Shown here: one piece after another, positions 21,504 through 28,524 of the stretch
Numbering within the stretch: position 1 is the first letter of the stretch
Layout: each line of letters begins with the position of its first letter
Source: Bradyrhizobiaceae bacterium
GTDB taxonomy: Bacteria; Pseudomonadota; Alphaproteobacteria; Rhizobiales; Xanthobacteraceae
Direction: 5' to 3'
Length of the DNA: 64,000 bases
NCBI GenBank assembly: GCA_020853885.1
Contig: JADYXZ010000004.1
Coordinates: 1-64,000 of the forward strand
Program-made: the position numbers and the translations under genes
The notes under the pieces: generated by a model
Told to the model about the DNA's origin: nothing
The model's database searches: none
The model's input: the letters and a program-made list of their open reading frames with translations, nothing else

Positions 21504-22127
21504 CTATTCGCGCGTGCTGGCGGGTTCGTTACGGCGCGAGGCTGAGTGCGCCTCGATCAGCGTGCGGCCCATGCGCACGAAGCTGCAGGCCGGACCGCCC
21601 GGACCCACGCTCTGCGAGGAGACGCGGGCGCCCTCGAGGATCAGGAACAACTCGTCGGCGACGAGTTCCGGCTGGCTGAGGCCGGCGCCGGCGCAAAGTG
21701 CGGCCAGGCGGGCGCGCTGCTCCTTCTTGAATTCCTCGATCACCGGGCGGGCCGGATGGTTCTTCTCCGGCAATTCGACGGCGGCGTTGGTGAGGGCGCA
21801 GCCGCGCTCGTCGGCATCGGCAAGGTGACCGGCCATTTCCTCGAGCCAGGCGTCGAGTTGTGCACAGGGATTTCCGGGGTGCTGCTGTTCGAGCTGGCCC
21901 CAGATGGCGTTGCTCTCGGCGGCCAGGCGGCGGAGATACTCCGCCACCAGCTCGTCCTTCGACGCGAAGTGGCGGTAGAGCGTCATCTTGTTGGTGCCGG
22001 CAGCCTCGGCGATCGCGTCGACGCCGACCGCCCGGATCCCCTGCCGATAAAACAGCCCGCTCGCCGCGGCGAGAATGCGCTCGCGCGGCGGGATCGGGGT
22101 GGGTGTGGCGACAGCGGCCTTGAACAT
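21504..22127 (-). CDS. TetR-family repressor of the azoreductase locus
   Basis: 207 aa. The N-terminal HTH is ERILAAASGLFYRQGIRAVGV with recognition segment AGTNKMTLYRHFASKDEL. A larger ligand domain follows. It is divergent from azoR, with an intergenic palindrome, and is therefore the likely repressor of azoR and doxX and of itself. Comparable TetR/azoreductase pairs respond to quinones or aldehydes, but the effector here is unknown. Some Pro-rich residues precede the HTH. A 104-bp gap separates it from msrP. Confidence 0.92.
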   Translation of the reverse strand: MFKAAVATPTPIPPRERILAAASGLFYRQGIRAVGVDAIAEAAGTNKMTLYRHFASKDELVAEYLRRLAAESNAIWGQLEQQHPGNPCAQLDAWLEEMAGHLADADERGCALTNAAVELPEKNHPARPVIEEFKKEQRARLAALCAGAGLSQPELVADELFLILEGARVSSQSVGPGGPACSFVRMGRTLIEAHSASRRNEPASTRE

Positions 22128-22153
22128 TCGTAGGGGGCTCTTGACTGGGGTGT

Positions 22154-22190
22154 TACCGGTCAGTACCTATATGGTACCGATCGGTACCAT
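22154..22190. promoter_or_regulatory. TetR operator pair in the azoR intergenic region
   Basis: Perfect 20-bp palindrome ATGGTACCGATCGGTACCAT (22171-22190), preceded by a degenerate copy TACCGGTCAGTACC (22154-22167). A TTGACT at 22141 could be the azoR -35. The location between divergent tetR and azoR makes it the expected TetR target. Confidence 0.75.
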
Positions 22191-22241
22191 AGCGCAAGGG
22201 CAGGGCCGAGCCTCAGCGCAACAAACCAGCCGGAGCCAGCC

Positions 22242-22868
22242 ATGACCCAGATCCTATACCTCAAGTCCAGCCCGCGGGGCGACGCCTCGCATTCCAGCCG
22301 AGTCGCGGATCATACCGTCGATGAATTGCGCAAGGCGTACCCGGGAGCAAGCGTGAAGGTGCGCGATCTCGCCCGCGAGCCGCTCCTGCACATCGACGAG
22401 GAGTATCTCGCCGGCCTCGGCAAGAGCGGGGACCTGAGCGAGAAGCAGCAGAAGTGCAACGCGTTCGCCGATGAGTTGATCGCGGAACTGCAGGCCGCCG
22501 ATATCGTCGTGATGGCGGTGGCGATGATCAATTTTTCCATCCCGTCCACCCTCAAGGCGTGGATCGACCACGTCGCGCAGTCGGGGCGCACCTTCCGCTA
22601 CGAGCAGGACGGCCCGAAGGGGCTCCTCACCGGCAAGCGGGTGATCCTCGTCAAGGCGAAGGGCGGCATCTATTCCGAAGGTCCCGCCAAGGCCATCGAT
22701 TTCGTCACGCCGTATCTCGCGCACATGCTCGGCTTTATGGGCCTGACCGACATCGAGACAATTGTCGTCGAAGGCACGGTGTTCGGCGAGGAGCAGGCGA
22801 ACCAGGCGGTGGCGCAGGCACTCGCCCATGCGCAGCGGATCGCCGGCGCGGCGGAACAAGCGGCCTGA
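22242..22868 (+). CDS. azoR: FMN-dependent NADH:quinone oxidoreductase / azoreductase
   Basis: 208 aa flavodoxin-fold enzyme that reduces quinones and azo dyes by two electrons with NAD(P)H. The FMN phosphate loop is LKSSPRGDASHSSRVAD. Family motifs AVAMINFSIPSTLKAWIDHVA (substrate/FMN edge) and KAKGGIYSEGPAK are intact, as are the TPYLAHMLGFMGLTD and AHAQRIAG segments. It is under a divergent TetR repressor. doxX begins 70 bp downstream, likely in the same transcript. Confidence 0.93.
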   Translation: MTQILYLKSSPRGDASHSSRVADHTVDELRKAYPGASVKVRDLAREPLLHIDEEYLAGLGKSGDLSEKQQKCNAFADELIAELQAADIVVMAVAMINFSIPSTLKAWIDHVAQSGRTFRYEQDGPKGLLTGKRVILVKAKGGIYSEGPAKAIDFVTPYLAHMLGFMGLTDIETIVVEGTVFGEEQANQAVAQALAHAQRIAGAAEQAA

Positions 22869-22938
22869 CAAACAATTTCATCCCTGTTGCCGGCAGCGCG
22901 GGCCGCCGCCGGCTCCACCGTCCCTGAAAGGAACTGTC

Positions 22939-23358
22939 ATGCAAGTCTTCTTCGAGACCTGGCGGCCGCGTGCGCTCGCCGCTTTGCGGATCGTGACCGC
23001 GCTCCTGTTCATCCCGCACGGAACAGCCAAGCTGTTCGGCTGGCCGCAGGTGGAGATGTTCGCGAACCTCGAACTCTTTTCGCTGGTCGGCCTTGCGGGC
23101 GTGCTCGAGGTCGTGGGTGGCGTGCTGATCCTGATCGGCTGGTTCACGCGGCCGGTGGCGTTCGTGCTGTCCGGCTTCATGGCCGTCGCCTATTTCCTGG
23201 CGCACGCCGGACAGGCTGTGCTGCCGCTCCTGAACGGCGGCGAGCTAGCGGCGCTCTATAGCTGGCTCTTCCTCTATCTCGCGGTCGCGGGCGCGGGCGC
23301 CTGGAGCGTCGATGCCCTGACCAGCACCGGCGCAGAGCCGCGCCGCGTCACGGCCTGA
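22939..23358 (+). CDS. DoxX-family membrane protein
   Basis: 139 aa with four hydrophobic helices (about residues 14-30, 45-68, 72-90 and 100-122). The family markers are LRIVTALLFIPHGTAKLFGWP, then GLAGVLEVVGGVLILIGWF. DoxX proteins often accompany oxidoreductases and redox stress systems; here the partner is the azoreductase. The start ATG at 22939 follows a GAAAGGAA ribosome site. No catalytic activity can be assigned. Confidence 0.9.
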   Translation: MQVFFETWRPRALAALRIVTALLFIPHGTAKLFGWPQVEMFANLELFSLVGLAGVLEVVGGVLILIGWFTRPVAFVLSGFMAVAYFLAHAGQAVLPLLNGGELAALYSWLFLYLAVAGAGAWSVDALTSTGAEPRRVTA

Positions 23359-23477
23359 GCCGACAGAATGCCCCATCCCGCGCCTTTGCTTTGCGCGCGA
23401 TCCTCTCCGGATCGCGCGCCACACGCCGGGCAGCTCCGCGTTTGCCTCCCGCGCGGGCTGTCCGGCGCAACTTTTTG

Positions 23478-24881
23478 TCAGCGCGCGGCCGCGTGTGCCC
23501 GCCAGCTGCCCTCGGCGTAGTGCTCCCGCACTTCCTTCACATACGGGACCGGGGCGACGACGCCCTTGATCTCCGTCTGCACGTGGCGCTCGACGGTCGG
23601 CTTGGCCGAGCCGCCGTTCGCCTCGCCCCACACGAGCGAGACCTTGGTGCCCGGCGTTGCGTGCTCCGGATCGAGGATTGCGAGCGTGAGGAACTTGCCC
23701 ACGTTCGCGGTGTAGGCGACCCAGGTGGAGATGCCCGCGGGCTTCCCGTTCACCAGCACCCGGTCATAAGGGTGCATGGCGTACACGGCGCTCGGGAAGT
23801 CCATGTACTTGAAGCGGTTGCTCTCCTGGAACATGGAGCCGACCACGCGGCGCACGTCGTCGTCGTCGAGCGCGATCGTCACCTTCTTGCGGTGGTTCTT
23901 GCCCGCCATCTTCTCGAGCGCTTCGCGGCCGGCGAAGTCATGGTCGAACTTGACGAACGCGCCGTAGCCGATGTCCCACGGCGACAGGTAATAGTCCTCG
24001 ATGTTGTCGGAATAGAAGCTGCCGCCGATCGAGGCTCTTGCCTCATACATATCCGTCGTCAGCCACTCGCGATAAGGCTTCATCTTCTCGCCGGTATAGA
24101 CGGCGGGAAGCGGCGAGGGGATCCAGCCGGATTCGACCGTGTTCGACGAATAGGCGCGGCCGCCGACGAGCTTCATGCCGAATTCCTTGCCCGCTTCGAT
24201 CAGCGCCTGGCGCACGGTCTCGCCGTCGTCCCAGGGGCCGAACACTTCGAGGCCCGGCTGGCCGGCCATGCCGTGACGGAGCGCCCATATCTCCTTGCCG
24301 GCGATCTTGACCCGCGCCATGTTGAAGAACTTGACGTCCGGGGCGGGGCCGCCGAGCACCTTCTCGATCACCTTCATCGCGTTCGGTCCCTGAATCTGGA
24401 ACCGGAAGGAGCGGCGGCGGCTCGGGTCCTTGCGCGTCGCGGTGCGCTCGTCGAGATCGAGGCGGACATTGTACTTGCCCGTCTCGGCGTGGAAGCGCAC
24501 CCAGTTGAGCGCGGGACGGCGGCCGACGAGCTCGAGCTTGTTCTCGCCGAGATAGAACAGGATCACGTCGCCGATGATGTAGCCGTCGTGGCTGACGGGC
24601 GCGAACTGCTTGGCCTTGCCGACCTCGAAGCCCTTGAAGCTGTTGTAGGCAAGATAGGACAGGAGCTTGACCGCATCCGGTCCTTCCACCAGCAGATCGT
24701 CCATGTGGTAGGATTGATTGTAGAGCACGGCCGTCTTCTGCCAGGCCTCTTGCTCGTCGCGCCAGTTGGTGTATTCGGGCGGCACGCCCGGATAGACGTT
24801 GGCGCCCACCTGCTGGTTGTACAGAAGAGCGGTCACGCTCTTCGAATCGCGTAGCAGGCTTTCCAGACTTCTTGTCGTCAT
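23478..24881 (-). CDS. LigM/DesA-type tetrahydrofolate-dependent O-demethylase (GcvT fold)
   Basis: 467 aa, the length of LigM (vanillate/3-O-methylgallate) and DesA (syringate) demethylases, which pass a methyl group from a methoxyarene to tetrahydrofolate. Segments that match what I recall of LigM throughout are VYPGVPPEYTNWRDEQEAW, FRFQIQGPNAMKVIEKV, KFFNMARVKIAG, LRHGMAGQPGLEVFGP, SNTVESGWIPSPLPAVYTG, IGGSFYSDNIEDYY and KFDHDFAGREALE. It is therefore not an ordinary glycine-cleavage T protein. It is the last gene of a three-gene minus-strand set with a solute-binding protein and a core-MetE-like methyltransferase. The substrate is not proven; other methylated compounds are possible. Confidence 0.82.
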   Translation of the reverse strand: MTTRSLESLLRDSKSVTALLYNQQVGANVYPGVPPEYTNWRDEQEAWQKTAVLYNQSYHMDDLLVEGPDAVKLLSYLAYNSFKGFEVGKAKQFAPVSHDGYIIGDVILFYLGENKLELVGRRPALNWVRFHAETGKYNVRLDLDERTATRKDPSRRRSFRFQIQGPNAMKVIEKVLGGPAPDVKFFNMARVKIAGKEIWALRHGMAGQPGLEVFGPWDDGETVRQALIEAGKEFGMKLVGGRAYSSNTVESGWIPSPLPAVYTGEKMKPYREWLTTDMYEARASIGGSFYSDNIEDYYLSPWDIGYGAFVKFDHDFAGREALEKMAGKNHRKKVTIALDDDDVRRVVGSMFQESNRFKYMDFPSAVYAMHPYDRVLVNGKPAGISTWVAYTANVGKFLTLAILDPEHATPGTKVSLVWGEANGGSAKPTVERHVQTEIKGVVAPVPYVKEVREHYAEGSWRAHAAAR

Positions 24882-24984
24882 CGTTTGCTCCGTGTCACTG
24901 CGCAGATACTTTCGTTTGCTTCGTTAAATAGACGGACCAGGCTGGCGCAAGCCAACCTGGCCCCCGTGTGTGATTGCGTCGCAG

Positions 24985-26202
24985 TTACGACCAGGCCGGC
25001 TTCGGGAACTGAAGCGGTTTTGCGCCGCTCTTGTTCGCCGGATAGACGCCGACAACCTCGCCGTTCTGCCACTGCCCGACAGCCCAAGGGTTGGCGTTGA
25101 GCTGCTTTTCGTACTTGATGTCTCCCCAGATGGTCTTGAAGGTGTCGCTCGCGATCACGTCGCGAATCTTCTTGCGGTCGAGCTCGCCGACCTTCTCGAT
25201 CGCCTGCTGCGTCACTTCGAGGGCCGCATAGACGCCGATCGCACCGGCTTCGGACTCGTGCTTGAGAAACTCGCGGTGCGCCTTGAGATACTGGTCGAGG
25301 CCGGGTGCGGTGGAATCCATGCCGCCATAGAGCAGGATGCCGTTCACCTTGTTGCCGAACTTCGCCTTGAAGCTCGGGAACGGCGTGCCGATGCCGAGAT
25401 ACAGGATCTGCGGATTGAAATTGATGATCTGCGCCTGCTCGGCGATCATGAAGGTGTCGGGCGGATAGCTGAAGGCGAGCAGCGCGTCGGGCTGGCTCGC
25501 CATCGCCTCGCGCAACAGCGGCTGCAGGTCGGAAGCGCCGAACGGATAGTTCTTGTTGAAGACGACTTCAACGCCGTCCTTCTTGGCCGCGGCAAGGAAG
25601 GCCGTATTCAGCTCCACGCCGAGCTGCACCGCCGGGTGGATCACGGCGACGCGGCCTTTGATCTTGCCTTCCTTCTTCAGCGTCGCGAGCATGGTTGAGA
25701 GCGGCTGCGTCGCCTCGTTCGGTTGCACGAGATGCCAGAAGGCGAACGGCAATTGCGGCGCCATCTCATAGAGGCGGGCCGCCGCGGAGGTCGACATGAT
25801 CACCGGATAGCCGTGCTTGTTGACGATCGGCGCCGATGCCAGGTTCATGTGCGTGGCATAGGGGCTCAGGATCATGTCCACCTTGTCCTGCTGGATCAGG
25901 CGCTCGGTCAGCTTCAGGAGCTCGTCCGGCTTGCCCTGATCGTCGTACTCGACGAGCTCGATCGGCACTTTCTTGCTGAACTTGCTGAGCGCGATGCCGC
26001 CGGCGTCGTTCACGCGCTTCTGCCATAGCTTGTATTGCGAGATGGTCGTCGATTGCGCGCCGGGTCCGAGGGGACCCGACATCGTGATGGCGTAGCCGAA
26101 CCGGATCTTGTCGGGTGCAGCGGCCTGGGCATGAACGCGGCGCGATATGGCGGTCGCGCCGACGACTGCGGCCGTGCCTTTCACAAATGTTCTTCGATCC
26201 AT
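24985..26202 (-). CDS. ABC transporter substrate-binding protein, LivK/type I fold
   Basis: 405 aa exported binding protein. The N-terminus MDRRTFVKGTAAVVGATAIS has an RR motif and hydrophobic core ending at VHAQA. The body is the branched-chain amino acid/aromatic type: IRFGYAITMSGPLGPGAQ, DDQGKPDELLKLTERLIQ, GYPVIMSTSAAARLYEM and GIGTPFPSFKAKFG. No permease or ATPase genes are adjacent. It lies between the core-MetE-like and LigM-like genes, with gaps of 67 and 103 bp on the same strand, so it plausibly captures the demethylase substrate, but this is inference. Confidence 0.9.
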   Translation of the reverse strand: MDRRTFVKGTAAVVGATAISRRVHAQAAAPDKIRFGYAITMSGPLGPGAQSTTISQYKLWQKRVNDAGGIALSKFSKKVPIELVEYDDQGKPDELLKLTERLIQQDKVDMILSPYATHMNLASAPIVNKHGYPVIMSTSAAARLYEMAPQLPFAFWHLVQPNEATQPLSTMLATLKKEGKIKGRVAVIHPAVQLGVELNTAFLAAAKKDGVEVVFNKNYPFGASDLQPLLREAMASQPDALLAFSYPPDTFMIAEQAQIINFNPQILYLGIGTPFPSFKAKFGNKVNGILLYGGMDSTAPGLDQYLKAHREFLKHESEAGAIGVYAALEVTQQAIEKVGELDRKKIRDVIASDTFKTIWGDIKYEKQLNANPWAVGQWQNGEVVGVYPANKSGAKPLQFPKPAWS

Positions 26203-26269
26203 CGCCTTCTCTCCCTGTTGAGCTGCTTTCTTAGGCGTTGCTTTCTTCGTTCGCGGTTTTCTTCCGCGT

Positions 26270-27400
26270 TCAGTTCAAGACGCCGCCCCAGACTTCCGTC
26301 GCCACTTCGACGCACAGCCGGAGCTTCGCCGCCTCCTGGTCGACCGTCATCACGTTGCCTTCGGCGGTCGAACCGAATCCGCATTGCGGGCTGATCGCAA
26401 GCTGCTCGAGCGGAACGTGCTTGGCCGCCCCGTCGATGCGGCGCTTGAGCATGTCCTTCGCTTCGAGCTTCGGATACTTCGACGTGACGAGGCCCAGCAC
26501 GACCTTCTTGCCCTTGGGCAGGAAGCGCAGCGGCTCGAAGCCGCCGGAACGCTCGTCGTCGTATTCGAGGAAGAAGCCGTCGACCGCGATCTCGCCGAGG
26601 AGAATCTCGGCGATCGGATCGTAGCCGCCCTGGCTCAGCCACGAGCTCTGATAGTTGCCGCGGCAGAGATGGATGCAGACCGCCATGTCGGCCGGGCGGT
26701 CCTTGATCGCGTCATTGATCAGGCGCGCGGAAATGCGCGCCATCTGCTTCGTGTCCTCGTTGCTGCGCCCCATGGCGACGCCGATCTTGTCGTCGCACAG
26801 GAAGGCGAGGAAGGTGTCGTCAAGCTGAAGATACCTGCAGCCGGACCTGGCGAGGCCGGCGACCTCCTCGGCATAGACGCGCGACAGGTCGGAGAAGAAC
26901 TGGTCGGGATCGGGATAGACGGTGCGGTCGATCACCTTCTCGCCGCCCTGCACGATCAGCATGGACGGCGAGGGGATGCAGACCTTGGCGGCGCGTTTGG
27001 TGGCCGACTTGAGAAACTCGAAGTCGGCGACCTGGATCGGATGCGGGCGGCTCAGGCGCGCATGCACCTTCACTTCCGGTGGCACCCATTCGAGCTCCAC
27101 GCCGTCCTCACGGTGCCACTTCAGGGGATTGTGACCTTCCTCGAACACGACGCCGCCGATCTGCGTGAGAAAATCGAGGTGCCAATAGTCGCGCCGCAGC
27201 TCGCCGTCGGTGATGCCCTGCAGGCCGGCGTCTTCCTGCAGCTTCACCGCGTCGCGGATCGCTTCGTCCTCGATCTCGCGCAGCTTCTCGGCGGTGATGT
27301 TCTTGCGCATGCGCTGAATACGGGCTTGCAGCAATTTCGCCGGACGCAAGAGGCTGCCGACATGATCGGCCCGAAATGGACCCTTACCGTTACTCGCCAT
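26270..27400 (-). CDS. Core-MetE-like (cobalamin-independent methionine synthase C-terminal domain) methyltransferase
   Basis: 376 aa protein with only the catalytic half of MetE; the N-terminal half of full MetE (about 750 aa) is missing. The zinc ligands are all present: His244 and Cys246 in CIHLCRGN, Glu279 in GFFLEYDDERSGGF, and Cys340 in SPQCGFGS. The start ATG at 27400 has a GGGGAA site just upstream. Core-MetE families make methionine from donors other than folate polyglutamate, or act on other thiols. Co-location with a LigM/DesA-type demethylase suggests it consumes the released methyl group. It is divergent from a GntR gene. Confidence 0.85.
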   Translation of the reverse strand: MASNGKGPFRADHVGSLLRPAKLLQARIQRMRKNITAEKLREIEDEAIRDAVKLQEDAGLQGITDGELRRDYWHLDFLTQIGGVVFEEGHNPLKWHREDGVELEWVPPEVKVHARLSRPHPIQVADFEFLKSATKRAAKVCIPSPSMLIVQGGEKVIDRTVYPDPDQFFSDLSRVYAEEVAGLARSGCRYLQLDDTFLAFLCDDKIGVAMGRSNEDTKQMARISARLINDAIKDRPADMAVCIHLCRGNYQSSWLSQGGYDPIAEILLGEIAVDGFFLEYDDERSGGFEPLRFLPKGKKVVLGLVTSKYPKLEAKDMLKRRIDGAAKHVPLEQLAISPQCGFGSTAEGNVMTVDQEAAKLRLCVEVATEVWGGVLN

Positions 27401-27571
27401 GGATTCCCCGTTTATGCGTCCGGTTCGGCCTTGGCGTGCCGGACCGTTTCCTCCCCCGTTTTCCGCGCGCAATGCGAACGCTGCATACAGGATCGCGATG
27501 CGGGCGGGTCCGATTTGTCTTAAAGCTGCTGATAAAACTTGCATTAGAGGGCTCACACGACTTTCGGCGCG

Positions 27572-27597
27572 TTGACAGCCCTTGTTTCTGTATACAG
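27572..27597. promoter_or_regulatory. GntR operator candidate in the divergent intergenic region
   Basis: TTGACA (27572-27577) resembles a plus-strand -35 box. Ten bases later lies the palindrome CTGTATACAG (27588-27597). FadR-subfamily GntR proteins often bind short dyads of the TGTATACA kind. The site lies 58 bp before the gntR start and 188 bp from the core-MetE-like start. No convincing -10 was identified. Confidence 0.5.
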
Positions 27598-27654
27598 CGT
27601 ATGGTCTCAGAGAACTGTCGGCAAGCGAAATAGAATCGGTTGGGAGCCTGCCCC

Positions 27655-28401
27655 TTGGAGATCTCTTCCCCGCAAACGCTGCGAGCGCTTTTGCAGTTGC
27701 GCGAGCTGATCCTGAGCGGCGAACTCGAAGTGGGCGAGCGCCTATCGGAGCTGCCGCTCGTGGACCGGTTGGGCGTATCGCGAACACCGCTGCGCGCGGC
27801 CCTCGTGCGGCTCGGCGAGGAGGGGCTGCTCGATCCGATCCCGACCGGTGGCTACGCGGTGCGCGGCTTCGACGAGCGCGATCTTTATGCCGCGATCGAA
27901 GTGCGAGGGGCGCTCGAGGGGCTGGCGGCGCGGCTCGCGGCGGAGCGGGAACTCGCTCCCGCAGACCTGGCGGCGCTGCGCGAAGCCGTGCGCTCGCTCG
28001 ACGTGCTGCTCGACCGCTCGCCGATCACCGTGCGGAATTTCGACGAGTACGTGAAGCGCAACGAGCTGTTTCATGCGTGCGTCATCGAGCTTGCGGGCAG
28101 CAGCGTCCTCGCGCGGCAGATCGAGCGTGCGGTGAGCCTGCCGTTCGCTTCCGCCAGCGCATTCGTCATGGTGCAGGCGGCGCTGCCGGAAGCGCAGGAC
28201 ATGTTCACGATCGCGCAGGACCATCACCGCTGCGTGCTGCAGGCGATCGAAGCGCGGGAAGGCGCGCGGGCCGAGGCGCTGATGCGCGAGCACGCGCGGC
28301 TAGCCCGCCGAAACCTGGAGCTTGCCTTGCGTAACCAGCGCACGCGCGATCTCGTCCCGGGTTCAGGTCTCATCCGCTTTCGCGCCAACGCGGCGGTGTA
28401 G
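27655..28401 (+). CDS. GntR-family regulator, FadR subfamily
   Basis: 248 aa. The N-terminal winged HTH is LRELILSGELEVGERLSE, then VDRLGVSRTPLRAALVRLGEEG and PTGGYAVRGFDERDLY. The C-terminal FCD domain (about 80-220) has the metal/ligand His and Asp positions in NELFHACVIELAG and DHHRCVLQAIEARE. The start TTG at 27655 is preferred, with GGGAG 9 bp upstream; a TTG at 27640 adds five residues. It is divergent from the LigM-like operon, so it probably controls it. FCD regulators usually sense carboxylic acids, consistent with an aromatic acid inducer. Confidence 0.88.
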   Translation: MEISSPQTLRALLQLRELILSGELEVGERLSELPLVDRLGVSRTPLRAALVRLGEEGLLDPIPTGGYAVRGFDERDLYAAIEVRGALEGLAARLAAERELAPADLAALREAVRSLDVLLDRSPITVRNFDEYVKRNELFHACVIELAGSSVLARQIERAVSLPFASASAFVMVQAALPEAQDMFTIAQDHHRCVLQAIEAREGARAEALMREHARLARRNLELALRNQRTRDLVPGSGLIRFRANAAV

Positions 28402-28415
28402 CCTCCGCGCGCACT

Positions 28416-28502
28416 CCGCTCATTCCCGCGAAAGCGGGAATCCAGAGTTCAAGCGAACAATGTGCATTTGGCCTGGGTCCCCGCTTTCGCGGGGACGAGC
28501 GG
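28416..28502. repeat. Intergenic repeat, family B copy 1
   Basis: 87-bp element with ends CCGCTCATTCCCGC and GGGGACGAGCGG. It contains two internal hairpins, CCCGC-GAAA-GCGGG and CCCCGC-TTTC-GCGGGG. Related copies occur at 49301-49477 and 56072-56157. It lies between convergent gntR and the EF-G-like gene. Confidence 0.85.
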
Positions 28503-28524
28503 TTTTTGCCGCTGACGGTCGGCG

